Program-made: the position numbers and the translations under genes | Source: Roseibium algicola | Lineage (GTDB): Bacteria; Pseudomonadota; Alphaproteobacteria; Rhizobiales; Stappiaceae | DNA length: 64,000 nucleotides | NCBI RefSeq assembly: GCF_001999245.1 | Contig: NZ_CP019630.1 | Coordinates: 5,733,001 to 5,797,000, forward strand | Direction of reading: 5' to 3' | In this document: in pieces, positions 18,856 through 27,712 of the stretch | Position numbering within the stretch: the stretch's first letter is position 1 | How the letters are laid out: each line of letters begins with the position of its first letter | The notes under the pieces: generated by a model | What the model was told of the DNA's origin: nothing | Seen by the model: only the letters and a program-made list of their open reading frames with translations | Databases searched by the model: none

Positions 18856-19584
18856 CTAACCGGCCTTCCGGTCGGTGCTTTGTCGTGTTGCGGTTTTCAG
18901 TCGGTTGAACCCCATGGAGAGATGTGCTCGCCTAATCAAGGCTGCGGCCTGGAAGTCTCCAAGTCGAACAGCATTCGAAATTTCCGCGATTTCGCCGCAG
19001 AAGATGGCGACCTCCGTTGGCAGGTCCTTTTCATCTATCAAAGTCAGCCAGATGCGACAGGTCTTGTAGAACAGCTTTTCAGAAACTTCGCGCAGCGGCA
19101 TGTTCAGTGTGAGCTGCAAGAAGGCCTGAAAGAAATCGATATTGAGTCGGGCAAAAACCGCACGATCCGGCGTTGAGCTCAATCGCTCCGCCCGAATTTT
19201 GAGACTGTTGAATGTGGCTTCCAGTTCCGAGTCGAGAGAACGCGGGCCCAACCTGCCGGTCAATTCATTCAGCTCAAGCCTGAGTTCATAGACCTGCGCC
19301 AGCTCTTCCAGATCCACTTCAGTCACCAGTGTGCCTACGCCTTGCTGCGACAACAACAACCCGTCTGCTTCGAGTATCTGCAGCGCCTTGCGCAATGGCG
19401 AGCGACTGACACCGAATTCAGATGCCAACGCCTCTTCACTCAGTTGCGTTCCAGGCGGATAGACAAGCATGCAGATCCGGTCTCTCAGAACGGAATACAT
19501 GATCTGAAACCGTTCCTGAGCGCTTGCGGCCTGGTTCAACAGGTCTGCAACGTCGGCCGTCGCTGTTATGTCCTGATCGGTCAT
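18856..19584 (-). CDS. GntR-family transcriptional regulator with FCD-like ligand domain
   Basis: The protein has 242 residues from the ATG at 19584, whose ATGA overlaps the stop of the preceding deacetylase gene; an in-frame start at 19632 would lie deep inside that gene. The winged helix (about 35-100) contains YPPGTQLSEEALASEFGVSRSPLRKAL and VGTLVTEVD. The C-terminal helical domain resembles FadR/FCD sensors, though the usual metal-binding His after D-x-x-F is Gln (DFFQAF). It is co-transcribed with the ectoine-degradation genes doeA and the M20 deacetylase and probably represses or induces them through the palindromes at 21965-22066. Confidence 0.85.
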   Translation of the reverse strand: MTDQDITATADVADLLNQAASAQERFQIMYSVLRDRICMLVYPPGTQLSEEALASEFGVSRSPLRKALQILEADGLLLSQQGVGTLVTEVDLEELAQVYELRLELNELTGRLGPRSLDSELEATFNSLKIRAERLSSTPDRAVFARLNIDFFQAFLQLTLNMPLREVSEKLFYKTCRIWLTLIDEKDLPTEVAIFCGEIAEISNAVRLGDFQAAALIRRAHLSMGFNRLKTATRQSTDRKAG

Positions 19585-20756
19585 GAGGCCTGTAACAAGG
19601 TCCTTTCCAGTCCCGTGAGCATGTCGAGACATTTTTCGAGCTGGTCAACGGCCAGATATTCATCAGGCTTGTGCGCCTGTGCGATGGACCCCGGGCCACA
19701 AACCACAACGGAAAGCCCCAGGGCCTGAAACAACCCGGCCTCGGTGCCAAATGAAACGACATCACACAGGTTCGCGCCAGTGAGCGATGTAACGATGTCC
19801 CGTGCTTCGTTTTCCGGCATCACGGCCAGTCCGGCGACTTCTCCTATAATTTCGGTGACAATCTCAGCATCGGGATAGACGGACGTCATTTGAGGCAACA
19901 GCACGTCCTGGCAATAGGCTTCCAGGGCAGACTTTATCTCAAGTGCGTCCTGCATCCGAACCGGGCGCATTTCCCACTCCACCGCGCAATGCCGAGCAAT
20001 GACATTGCGTGCAGAGCCGCCGTCTATCCGGCCAACCTGAAGTGTGGTCCATGGCGGTGAGTAGCGCTCGCTGTCAGGACCTGACTTGTCCTTCATGGTT
20101 TCTGCCAGTTCCATCATCCTGGAGATGAAAGCGGCGGCAACGTGGATAGCGTTGACCCCCTTGTCCGGTTCGGAGGCATGCCCATCGGTGCCGTGGAACG
20201 CTGTCGTATATTCGTAACACCCCTTGTGCCCCTCAATGACCCGCATTTCCGTCGGCTCACCGATAATCGCTACGGAAGGACGAATATCACTGCGCTTCAG
20301 TTCCTCAACCAGATGCCTGGCGCCAAAGCAGCCGACTTCCTCATCATAGGTCAAGGCGACATGCAGCGGCCGTTTCAGGTCGAGTAGCGCATAGTCCTGC
20401 GTTTTCGTGAGGACCGCAGCGATATAGCCTTTCATGTCGCAACTGCCTCGCCCGTACAGCAAGCCACCTTCTTCGCGCATCTGATACGGGTTGCAGGTCC
20501 ACTCTGTGGGATCTGCCGGTACGACGTCCGTGTGCCCTGACAAGACAATTCCGCCGGAGACATTTGGGCCAATTGTTGCGAACAGGTTGGCTTTCTTGCC
20601 GGTCGCATCCTTGGAAACTGTCACTTGAGCACCAGCTTCACGAAGCAGGGTCGCGGCAAAGCTGATCAATTCAAGATTGCTGTCTGCCGAAACCGTCGGA
20701 AAACCGATCAAGCGATCCAGTATGGAAATCGTCCGGGTCAACAAGTCCGAGCGCAT
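19581..20756 (-). CDS. M20-family N-acetyl-diaminobutyrate deacetylase of ectoine catabolism (ArgE-like, DoeB role)
   Basis: The protein has 391 residues from ATG 20756, with GAGGTGA just upstream; the in-frame GTG at 20762 overlaps that signal. It is an ArgE/DapE-type dinuclear zinc hydrolase: metal-site motifs SGHTDVVPAD, GRGSCDMKG and TYDEEVGCFGA, with GEPTEM and a C-terminal GPGSIAQAHKPDE. By position directly after doeA it should remove acetate from N-alpha-acetyl-2,4-diaminobutyrate, the job done elsewhere by the AstE-like DoeB/EutE. True acetylornithine deacetylase activity cannot be excluded from sequence. It overlaps the GntR gene by 4 bases. Confidence 0.8.
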   Translation of the reverse strand: MRSDLLTRTISILDRLIGFPTVSADSNLELISFAATLLREAGAQVTVSKDATGKKANLFATIGPNVSGGIVLSGHTDVVPADPTEWTCNPYQMREEGGLLYGRGSCDMKGYIAAVLTKTQDYALLDLKRPLHVALTYDEEVGCFGARHLVEELKRSDIRPSVAIIGEPTEMRVIEGHKGCYEYTTAFHGTDGHASEPDKGVNAIHVAAAFISRMMELAETMKDKSGPDSERYSPPWTTLQVGRIDGGSARNVIARHCAVEWEMRPVRMQDALEIKSALEAYCQDVLLPQMTSVYPDAEIVTEIIGEVAGLAVMPENEARDIVTSLTGANLCDVVSFGTEAGLFQALGLSVVVCGPGSIAQAHKPDEYLAVDQLEKCLDMLTGLERTLLQAS

Positions 20757-20763
20757 ATTCACC

Positions 20764-21948
20764 TCAGGACTTCACGAACAATCTGCGGGGCCTGTTGCAC
20801 AGGCATTCTGCAGGTCCGTTTTCCTTGATGAGGATGCTCTCTGTGATTTCCAGTCCCCACCCATCCATCCAAAGCCCCGGCATGAAGTGAAAGGTCATGC
20901 CGGGTTTCAGAACGGTGTTGTCTTCTTCGCGAATGGAAATTGTGCGTTCGCCCCAATCAGGTGGATAGGAAATGCCGATCGGGTACCCTGCCCGCGCGCC
21001 GCGTTCGATCCCCGCGGCCTCAAGAGGTTTCGCCAATGCACGTGCGATGTCACCCGCGGTATTGCCGGCCCTTGCGGTGTCCAGGCCGGCTTCGAGCCCC
21101 TCGACCAACGCCTTCTCGGCATCAAGCAGGTACTGTTCCGGCTTGCCAAGAAAAACGGTGCGGCACAACGGGGCATGATAGCGGCGGAAACAGCCGGAGA
21201 GTTCGAAAAATGTCGCCTCGCCTTCCTGCATGAAACGTCCGTCCCACGTCAGGTGCGGAGCGGACGCATCCGCGCCACTGGGAAGCAGCGGCACGATAGC
21301 CGGATAGTCCCCCCAGGCGTCGTCCAATCCTCGGATGGCGTCGGCGTAGATCTCTGCAACAAGGTCGGCCTTGCGCATACCCGGCACAACACGCTCCAAG
21401 ACACCGTCCATGATTTTCTCGGAAATCCTGGCTGCCTTGCGCATGAACACGAGTTCTTCGTCGGATTTGACTGCCCTCAACCAGTTGACCATGCTTGTGG
21501 CGTCGATGAATTCAGCGTTCGGCAACTCACTTTGCAGCGTCAGGAACGCCTTGGCCGAGAAGTAGTAGTTCTCAAGTTCAACGCCAATCTTCTTGTTCGC
21601 GTACCCCCTCAATTCCAGCAGCCTGGCAAGGTCCTGCATGGGGTGGCGCTCAGACGACTGAATGAAATGATCGGCGTAGGAAGCGACGCGTGCGTCGTCC
21701 ATCCAGACGGTTCGACGGGCACCATTGGCATCCTGCCTGCGTCCCCACCAGATCGGTTCTTCGTCCAGAAAGACAACGACCCCCTGATGCACATAGAAAG
21801 ACCATCCGTCATAGCCTGTGGTCCAGGCCATATTGGAAGGGTCTTCGAGAAACAGGACATCTATTCCCCGTTTTGACATGTCGCTACGGACAAGATCGAG
21901 ACGGCGTTGATACTCGGCACTGCTGAAAGGAAGGTCGTGACCTGGCAT
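20764..21948 (-). CDS. doeA: Ectoine hydrolase (M24 metallopeptidase fold)
   Basis: The protein has 394 residues from ATG 21948. It opens the ectoine ring to N-acetyl-2,4-diaminobutyrate. The N-terminal creatinase-like domain has LFLEDPSNMAWTTGYDGWSF. The C-terminal pita-bread fold carries EGEATFFELSGCFRRYHAPL, GYPIGISYPPDWGE and PGMTFHFMPGLW, typical of EutD/DoeA. The gene ends 7 bp before the deacetylase start and is divergent from eutB. A palindrome at 21965-21982 lies 17 bp in front of the start, a good position for repression. Confidence 0.92.
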   Translation of the reverse strand: MPGHDLPFSSAEYQRRLDLVRSDMSKRGIDVLFLEDPSNMAWTTGYDGWSFYVHQGVVVFLDEEPIWWGRRQDANGARRTVWMDDARVASYADHFIQSSERHPMQDLARLLELRGYANKKIGVELENYYFSAKAFLTLQSELPNAEFIDATSMVNWLRAVKSDEELVFMRKAARISEKIMDGVLERVVPGMRKADLVAEIYADAIRGLDDAWGDYPAIVPLLPSGADASAPHLTWDGRFMQEGEATFFELSGCFRRYHAPLCRTVFLGKPEQYLLDAEKALVEGLEAGLDTARAGNTAGDIARALAKPLEAAGIERGARAGYPIGISYPPDWGERTISIREEDNTVLKPGMTFHFMPGLWMDGWGLEITESILIKENGPAECLCNRPRRLFVKS

Positions 21949-21964
21949 GATTGGGCCTCGTCGT

Positions 21965-21982
21965 TTATTTGTACACAAATAA
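21965..21982. promoter_or_regulatory. Palindromic operator candidate, doeA side
   Basis: TTATTTGT-ac-ACAAATAA: 8-bp arms around a 2-base centre. It shares the core ATTTGTACACAAAT with the site at 22049-22066. It overlaps the probable promoter/leader of doeA. The GntR protein or DoeX may bind it. Confidence 0.65.
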
Positions 21983-22048
21983 GAACTCAGCCATTTCAGA
22001 AATCAAGAAAATAAACACATCAGAACATCATCACTTGCACTTTAAAGG

Positions 22049-22066
22049 TCATTTGTACACAAATGA
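22049..22066. promoter_or_regulatory. Palindromic operator candidate, eutB side
   Basis: TCATTTGT-ac-ACAAATGA: 8-bp arms and the same 14-base core as 21965-21982. Its centre lies exactly 84 bp from the other centre, close to eight helical turns, which would favour DNA looping between two bound dimers. It is 57 bp upstream of eutB. Confidence 0.65.
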
Positions 22067-22123
22067 GCATGTTCCCCCTTGCAGGATCTTCATGATGACC
22101 ACGAGCGATACCGGAAATAGTCC

Positions 22124-23131
22124 ATGCAACTGACGCTTACGGATATTTTCGAAGCGCGAAGAGCCATCGCCGGGAGAGTGGTCAGGACACCCCTCCTGCC
22201 CTCGCGATTCATGACCGAGCAAACCGGACAGCCATTCTTCCTGAAAATGGAGACGATGCAGCCAACAGGTGCGTTCAAGTTGCGCGGTGCGACGAACGCG
22301 GCCCGCAATGCGCCCGAAGGCACCACGACGCTCACATGCTGCTCGACCGGAAATCATGGCCGCGGTGTTGCCTATGCGGCACGGGAACTTGGCTTGAAGG
22401 CGATTATCTGCATGTCATCCCTGGTTCCGCAGACCAAGCTGGATGGCATCAGAGCCATTGGGGCCGAAACTCGTATCGTCGGCAACAGCCAGGACGATGC
22501 TCTTGCCGAGTGCCGTAAGCTGGGTCAGGCAACCGGCGTCTTTGAAATCTCACCGTTCGACGATCCATACGTGATTGCAGGCCAAGGCACCATCGGGCTT
22601 GAGATTCTGGAAGATGTTCCAAACCTCGACACGCTTCTTGTCCCCCTTTCAGGAGGCGGGCTTGCCGCGGGTGTCGCGCTTGCCGCTAAATCCATCAATC
22701 CACAGGTCCGTGTTGTCGGACTAACCATGGACAGAGGCGCGGCGATGAAAACATCGATCGACGCCGGCCGGCCAGTGGAAGTGCCAGAGGTGGCAAGCCT
22801 CGCGGATTCGCTTGGAGGCGGCATAGGCCTCGACAACCGGCTTTCCTTCGCAATGTGCCGGGATCTTCTGGACGAGATCATTCTGGTAACTGAAGGCGAA
22901 ATCTACCGGGCCATGCAGGCTCTTTATTACGAGGATAGTCATGTCGCGGAAGGCGCTTGCGTGGTTGGCATTGCAGCAATCCTGGCCGGAAAGCTGACCG
23001 CGCCAGAAGGTCCGGTCGCAACGATCATTACGGGTCGAAATGTCGACATGGTTCAATTCACAAAAGTCATGACCGGTCAGGACGTTATGCTTGGGGACTA
23101 TCTGTTGGAAGGAAAACGTTATGGCGCATGA
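22124..23131 (+). CDS. eutB: Hydroxyectoine utilisation dehydratase-like PLP enzyme
   Basis: The protein has 335 residues of the serine/threonine dehydratase family (fold type II PLP). The PLP lysine is Lys52 in PTGAFKLRGA, and the phosphate-binding glycine loop is LSGGGLAAG near 175-183. In ectoine degraders EutB and EutC together convert hydroxyectoine to ectoine. Its identity rests on position beside eutC and opposite doeA more than on unique motifs; a generic threonine dehydratase is the alternative. Its end overlaps eutC by 11 bp. Confidence 0.85.
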   Translation: MQLTLTDIFEARRAIAGRVVRTPLLPSRFMTEQTGQPFFLKMETMQPTGAFKLRGATNAARNAPEGTTTLTCCSTGNHGRGVAYAARELGLKAIICMSSLVPQTKLDGIRAIGAETRIVGNSQDDALAECRKLGQATGVFEISPFDDPYVIAGQGTIGLEILEDVPNLDTLLVPLSGGGLAAGVALAAKSINPQVRVVGLTMDRGAAMKTSIDAGRPVEVPEVASLADSLGGGIGLDNRLSFAMCRDLLDEIILVTEGEIYRAMQALYYEDSHVAEGACVVGIAAILAGKLTAPEGPVATIITGRNVDMVQFTKVMTGQDVMLGDYLLEGKRYGA

Positions 23132-24116
23132 AATCAGGCTGGTGAACGAGGCCGATCTGCGCCGGGCTGTTCATCTTGATCTTGAAGTCATCGACTGCAT
23201 TGAAAAAGCATTTGCAAAGCTGGCCACGGGTACAGTCGTGATGCCTCCCGTGCTGTCCATGGCCCTGCCGGAGGTGAATGCGGAAGTTGATGTGAAAACC
23301 GCCTACGTGCCAGGTCTCGACGGTTTTGCGATCAAGGTATCTCCCGGCTTTTTCAACAACCCTGCTCTCGGGCTTTCAAGTCTCAACGGGTTGATGGTGC
23401 TTTTTTCGGCGCAAACCGGTCTGGTTCAGGCTGTCTATCTGGACAATGGTTATCTGACCGACATCCGCACGGCTGCAGCCGGAGCGGTTGCGGCGCGCCA
23501 CCTTGCTCCTGCAGTCGTTTCAACGATCGGCATTCTGGGAACCGGCGTTCAGGCCAGGTTGCAGCTGATTGCGGCGGCAAAGGTACGGCCCGCGGAAAGG
23601 GCGCTGGTCTGGGGACGAGACCGTGACAAGGCCAGAGCCCTGGCAAAGGATATGACTGCAGCGCTCGGGATAGACGTGGTCGCAACCGAGGATCGGCAGC
23701 AACTGGTTGCCGACAGCCAACTTGTCGTCACCACGACCCCTGCGAAGGAGGCTATCCTGGGCGCGGATTGTCTGCATCCCGGCTTGCATATCACTGCAAT
23801 GGGATCTGATCAGGAGGACAAGAATGAACTTGCCCCGGAGATCCTGGCTAAGGCCGATGTCCTGGTCTGCGATCGGATAAGCCAATGCGAAAAACTCGGA
23901 GAGCTGCGTTCCGCCCTTGCGAACCGCACTTTGCAGGATGTGAGCCGTGTACGTGAACTCGGTGAGATTGTTTCAGGCAAGGCGCAAGGCAGGACTTGTG
24001 ATGCTGATATCACCGTCTGCGATTTGACCGGCACCGGCGTTCAGGATACGGCCATTGCCACGCTGTCTCTTGGCAAGGTCAAGAAGGCAAATGCGGGCAC
24101 GATGCTCGTTTCCTGA
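23121..24116 (+). CDS. eutC: Ornithine cyclodeaminase-like ectoine utilisation protein
   Basis: The protein has 331 residues from ATG 23121, which has GGAAGGAAAA upstream; the frame extends to 23091 without signal. It is an ornithine cyclodeaminase/mu-crystallin fold: KTAYVPGLDGFAIKVSPGF, YLTDIRTAAAGAVAARHLAP and the NAD motif GILGTGVQA. EutC acts with EutB in hydroxyectoine conversion. It overlaps eutB by 11 bp, indicating translational coupling, and doeX follows after 17 bp. Confidence 0.88.
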   Translation: MAHEIRLVNEADLRRAVHLDLEVIDCIEKAFAKLATGTVVMPPVLSMALPEVNAEVDVKTAYVPGLDGFAIKVSPGFFNNPALGLSSLNGLMVLFSAQTGLVQAVYLDNGYLTDIRTAAAGAVAARHLAPAVVSTIGILGTGVQARLQLIAAAKVRPAERALVWGRDRDKARALAKDMTAALGIDVVATEDRQQLVADSQLVVTTTPAKEAILGADCLHPGLHITAMGSDQEDKNELAPEILAKADVLVCDRISQCEKLGELRSALANRTLQDVSRVRELGEIVSGKAQGRTCDADITVCDLTGTGVQDTAIATLSLGKVKKANAGTMLVS

Positions 24117-24133
24117 ACCGGCAAGAGACATTG

Positions 24134-24649
24134 ATGCTGAAACTGGACAATCGAGACCTGGAAATCCTGAAGGTACTTTCCGAGGAAGGACGCATTTCCA
24201 AAGCGGATCTCGCAAAGCGTATAAATCTTAGTCCGAGCCCGTGCTGGAAGCGCCTTGAGAGGCTTGAGGCTGCTGGAATCATCGAGGGATATGGCGCGCG
24301 TTTCTCGCTCAAGAATATCGCGCCTCATGTCACCGTTTTCGTGACGCTCGAACTGGAACATCACCGCGCCGAATATTTTCAGGCCTTTGAGCGGGCAATC
24401 CGCAATTGCGATGAAGTCGTTGCCTGCTGGGCGATCGGTGGCGGGCTCGATTATCTGATGCAGACCGTCACGCGTGACATCGACAGCTATCAGCGGTTCA
24501 TGGATGCCCTGCTGGACCGTGGCCTTGGCGTCGTTCGCTACTTCACTTACGTGGTGACAAAACCGGTGAAACAGAGCGCTGCTCCAGCACTCGATATGTT
24601 GCTGGCCGGGATGCTTGGAACAGATACGACTGCTGAACACTCCGAATAA
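24134..24649 (+). CDS. doeX: Lrp/AsnC-family regulator of ectoine degradation
   Basis: The protein has 171 residues from ATG 24134 (a TTG lies one codon earlier). An N-terminal helix-turn-helix (LDNRDLEILKVLSEEGRISKADLA in two parts, then NLSPSPCWKRLERLEAAGII) is followed by a RAM ligand domain (VFVTLELEHH, VACWAIGGGLDYLM). DoeX of Halomonas elongata has the same placement in the doe cluster. Pathway intermediates such as diaminobutyrate derivatives are the likely ligands. A 10-bp inverted repeat follows the stop codon. Confidence 0.88.
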   Translation: MLKLDNRDLEILKVLSEEGRISKADLAKRINLSPSPCWKRLERLEAAGIIEGYGARFSLKNIAPHVTVFVTLELEHHRAEYFQAFERAIRNCDEVVACWAIGGGLDYLMQTVTRDIDSYQRFMDALLDRGLGVVRYFTYVVTKPVKQSAAPALDMLLAGMLGTDTTAEHSE

Positions 24650-24693
24650 GAACGAAACGGCTGCCAAGCTTGTCAAGAAAAGGCGTTTCGTTC
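24650..24693. promoter_or_regulatory. 10-bp inverted repeat between doeX and doeC
   Basis: GAACGAAACG (24650-24659) and CGTTTCGTTC (24684-24693) are perfect inverted copies around 24 bases. No T-run follows, so it is either an operator/attenuator or a processing hairpin separating doeX from doeC, 46 bp before the doeC start. Confidence 0.4.
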
Positions 24694-24739
24694 CCGGGTG
24701 CCATTCTAGGCTCTGCTCACCACTTTGGAGAGCAACGCC

Positions 24740-26236
24740 ATGCAGTCCCGAATCCTTGCCGAGACATCCCTTGAAAGCTCGCTTTTTCACCTAATTGACA
24801 ACCGTCACCTGGTAAAGCACTTCGCCTATGTCGGTGGACGTTGGGCAGCGGCACGTGATGGTGCCGTGTTTCGAGTAACCGATCCGGCGGATGGAAGTCT
24901 TCTCGGGGAAGTGACATCTCTTTCCAGCGCACAATCCGCCGAAGCTATCGATGCCGCCAATGACGCCTTTTCGAGTTGGTCCACCTTGCTGCCTCAGGAA
25001 AGGGCATCCTTTCTGTTGGCCTGGCACGACTTGATCTTGGAAAACCGGGAAGATCTCGCTCGTCTGATGACGCGTGAGCAAGGAAAACCACTTTCGGAAT
25101 CCCGCGGCGAGATCGATTATGCAGCCTCCTTCGTATCGTTTTACGCCGAAGAGGCCAAACGACCCAATATCGAGAGCATCACTTCCCACTTGCCTGACGC
25201 AGAGATGGAAGTCTGGCGGGAACCTGTTGGCGTTGCCGCATTGATCACGCCGTGGAACTTTCCATGCGCGATGATCACGCGAAAAGCAGCTGCCGCACTC
25301 GCCGCCGGCTGTACCGTTGTCGTGCACCCTTCACAGGAAACGCCGTATTCCGCACTCGCCCTAGCTGAACTTGCTGACCAGGCTGGGCTTCCGGCAGGTG
25401 TTTTCAACGTGCTTCCCGGGAACGCGGAAGACATCGTGAAACCGTGGATGTCAGACCCGCGCGTCAGGGCGGTTTCGTTCACCGGATCCACGGGTATCGG
25501 ACGGCTTCTTTATTCGCAGGGTGCTCAGACTGTAAAACGACTTGTGCTGGAACTCGGCGGTCACGCCCCCTTCCTCGTGTTTGCAGATGCTGATCTTGAC
25601 CATGCCGTCGATCAGGCAATCGCCGCAAAATTCGCAACATCCGGTCAGGATTGCCTCGCGGCAAATCGCGTTCTGGTAGAAAGACCGGTCTACCAGGCGT
25701 TTTGCGAAGCCTTCACCAAACGTGTTGAAGCCTTGTCTGTCGGACCTGGGCTTGAAGATCCTGACATCGGACCGCTGATGCATGAGCGGGCGGTTGCCAA
25801 GCAGGAGGACCACGTTCGAGATGCACTCGCACGAGGCGCGCGCCTCCTCACCGGTGGCCACCGTCATGCGGCCGGCCCATTGTTTTATCAGCCGACCGTT
25901 CTGGCGGACACTCCCGCTGATGCATCGATTTTCCGGGAAGAAACATTTGGTCCGGTGGCAGCCTTGGCAGCCTTCGATAAGGAGGAGGACGCCATCGCAC
26001 GGGCAAACGACACCGAATACGGCCTTATCGCCTATCTCCACACGCAGGACCCGCGCCGCATCTACCGTGCAAGCCGCGCGCTTCAATACGGCATGGTTGC
26101 CGTCAATCGCACAAAAGTGACCGGCTATCCGATCCCCTTTGGAGGCGTGAAACAATCCGGCCTTGGCCGCGAAGGTGCCCGCTACGGACTGGAGGCCTTC
26201 ACCGAAATCAAATACGTCTGCCGGGACTGGAGCTGA
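24740..26236 (+). CDS. doeC: Aspartate-semialdehyde-oxidising aldehyde dehydrogenase of ectoine catabolism
   Basis: The protein has 498 residues from ATG 24740, with GGAG 9 bases before. It is an NAD(P)-dependent aldehyde dehydrogenase of the succinate-semialdehyde type: PWNFPCAMITRK, FTGSTGIGR, general base Glu271 in LELGGHAP and nucleophile Cys305 in SGQDCLAANR. In the doe pathway it oxidises aspartate semialdehyde to aspartate. Sequence alone cannot separate DoeC from GabD; the position between doeX and doeD decides. Confidence 0.87.
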   Translation: MQSRILAETSLESSLFHLIDNRHLVKHFAYVGGRWAAARDGAVFRVTDPADGSLLGEVTSLSSAQSAEAIDAANDAFSSWSTLLPQERASFLLAWHDLILENREDLARLMTREQGKPLSESRGEIDYAASFVSFYAEEAKRPNIESITSHLPDAEMEVWREPVGVAALITPWNFPCAMITRKAAAALAAGCTVVVHPSQETPYSALALAELADQAGLPAGVFNVLPGNAEDIVKPWMSDPRVRAVSFTGSTGIGRLLYSQGAQTVKRLVLELGGHAPFLVFADADLDHAVDQAIAAKFATSGQDCLAANRVLVERPVYQAFCEAFTKRVEALSVGPGLEDPDIGPLMHERAVAKQEDHVRDALARGARLLTGGHRHAAGPLFYQPTVLADTPADASIFREETFGPVAALAAFDKEEDAIARANDTEYGLIAYLHTQDPRRIYRASRALQYGMVAVNRTKVTGYPIPFGGVKQSGLGREGARYGLEAFTEIKYVCRDWS

Positions 26237-26268
26237 CCTGGCCCAACCAACACTAGAAGGACTTGAAT

Positions 26269-27636
26269 ATGCTCAAGAACGACCAACTGGATGCCTGGGA
26301 CAGAGAGAACTTCTTCCATCCCTCGACCCATCTTGCCCAACATGCGCGCGGAGAGAGCCCTAACCGGATCGTCACCGGTGGCAGCGGTGTCTATATCGAA
26401 GACCGTGACGGCACCAAACTATTGGACGCATTCGCCGGACTTTATTGCGTCAACGTCGGCTATGGCCGTTCCGAAATTGCTGACGCCATTGCGGAGCAGG
26501 CTCGTGAACTGGCCTATTACCACGCATACGTCGGCCACGGCACCGAAGCCTCCATCACGCTTGCACAAATGGTGATGGAGCGAGCGCCCGACCACATGTC
26601 CAAGGTCTATTTCGGACTGGGCGGATCGGATGCGAACGAAACCAACATCAAGCTTGTCTGGTACTACAACAACATTCTCGGCCGCCCGGAGAAGAAGAAG
26701 ATCATCTCGCGCTGGCGCGGCTATCACGGCTCGGGCCTGATGACCGGTTCTCTCACGGGCCTCGAGTTGTTTCACAAGAAGTTCGACCTGCCGCTTTCAC
26801 AGGTTTTGCACACAGTCGCGCCCGACTATTTCCGCAGGGAAGACCTTTCCCTGTCCGAAGCAGAATTTGTGGCCTATTGCGTTGCTGACCTGGAAGCCCT
26901 GATCGAACGCGAAGGCGCTGACACCATTGCAGCCTTTATTGGCGAGCCGGCCCTTGGTACGGGCGGGATCGTACCGCCCCCAAGCGGGTACTGGGAGGCC
27001 ATTCAGGCCGTGCTCAAGAAACACGACATTCTGCTGATCGCAGATGAAGTTGTTTCAGGCTTTGGACGTCTCGGCACGATGTTCGGGTCAGACCACTACG
27101 GTATTCAGCCGGATTTCATCACCATCGCAAAAGGCCTGACATCGGCATATGCTCCCCTGTCCGGCTCCATCGTTTCCGACAAGGTCTGGAAGGTGCTGGA
27201 GGACGGTACCGACGAATTTGGTCCGATCGGCCATGGGTGGACCTATTCCGCACACCCGATTGGTGCCGCAGCCGGCGTTGCGAACCTCAAGCTTATCGAC
27301 AGTCTCGGCCTGGTGGCGAATGCCGGATCCGCAGGTAGCTACCTCAAGAATGCACTTGCGAATGCACTCGGAGATCACGCCAACGTTGGCGACATCCGCG
27401 GAGACGGCCTGCTTTGCGCGATCGAATTTGTATCGGACAAGGCCAGCAGAACCTATCTCGATCCGGCAAGCAAAACCGGCCCACAGGTTGCAACTGCCCT
27501 GTTGAAGGAAGGCGTCATCGGCAGGGCGATGCCGCAGGGCGACATCCTGGGGTTCGCCCCCCCCCTGTGCATTTCTGAAGCTGAAATCGACAAGGTTGTT
27601 GATGCAACCGTGAAAGCAGTAAAATCCGTCTTCTAA
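26269..27636 (+). CDS. doeD: Diaminobutyrate transaminase of ectoine catabolism (class III aminotransferase)
   Basis: The protein has 455 residues from ATG 26269, with AGAAGG 8 bases upstream; a TTG two codons earlier is less likely. It is a class III (omega) PLP aminotransferase: YFGLGGSDANET, WRGYHGSGL, IADEVVSGFGRLG and the PLP lysine in ITIAKGLTSAYAP. DoeD transfers the amino group of diaminobutyrate to give aspartate semialdehyde, the DoeC substrate. It lies 32 bp after doeC and ends the operon at a strong terminator. Confidence 0.9.
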   Translation: MLKNDQLDAWDRENFFHPSTHLAQHARGESPNRIVTGGSGVYIEDRDGTKLLDAFAGLYCVNVGYGRSEIADAIAEQARELAYYHAYVGHGTEASITLAQMVMERAPDHMSKVYFGLGGSDANETNIKLVWYYNNILGRPEKKKIISRWRGYHGSGLMTGSLTGLELFHKKFDLPLSQVLHTVAPDYFRREDLSLSEAEFVAYCVADLEALIEREGADTIAAFIGEPALGTGGIVPPPSGYWEAIQAVLKKHDILLIADEVVSGFGRLGTMFGSDHYGIQPDFITIAKGLTSAYAPLSGSIVSDKVWKVLEDGTDEFGPIGHGWTYSAHPIGAAAGVANLKLIDSLGLVANAGSAGSYLKNALANALGDHANVGDIRGDGLLCAIEFVSDKASRTYLDPASKTGPQVATALLKEGVIGRAMPQGDILGFAPPLCISEAEIDKVVDATVKAVKSVF

Positions 27637-27657
27637 GAAGCGGCGCCACCAAATAAC

Positions 27658-27690
27658 AAAGCCCGTCGGAGCAATCCGGCGGGCTTTTTG
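27658..27690. terminator. Rho-independent terminator, bidirectional
   Basis: AAAGCCCGTCGGA (27658-27670) pairs with TCCGGCGGGCTTT (27675-27687) around the loop GCAA, followed by TT and preceded by AA on the other strand. It separates the convergent doeD and type I secretion ABC genes. Confidence 0.9.
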
Positions 27691-27712
27691 GTATCTTCGG
27701 TAGGAAAGCTGC

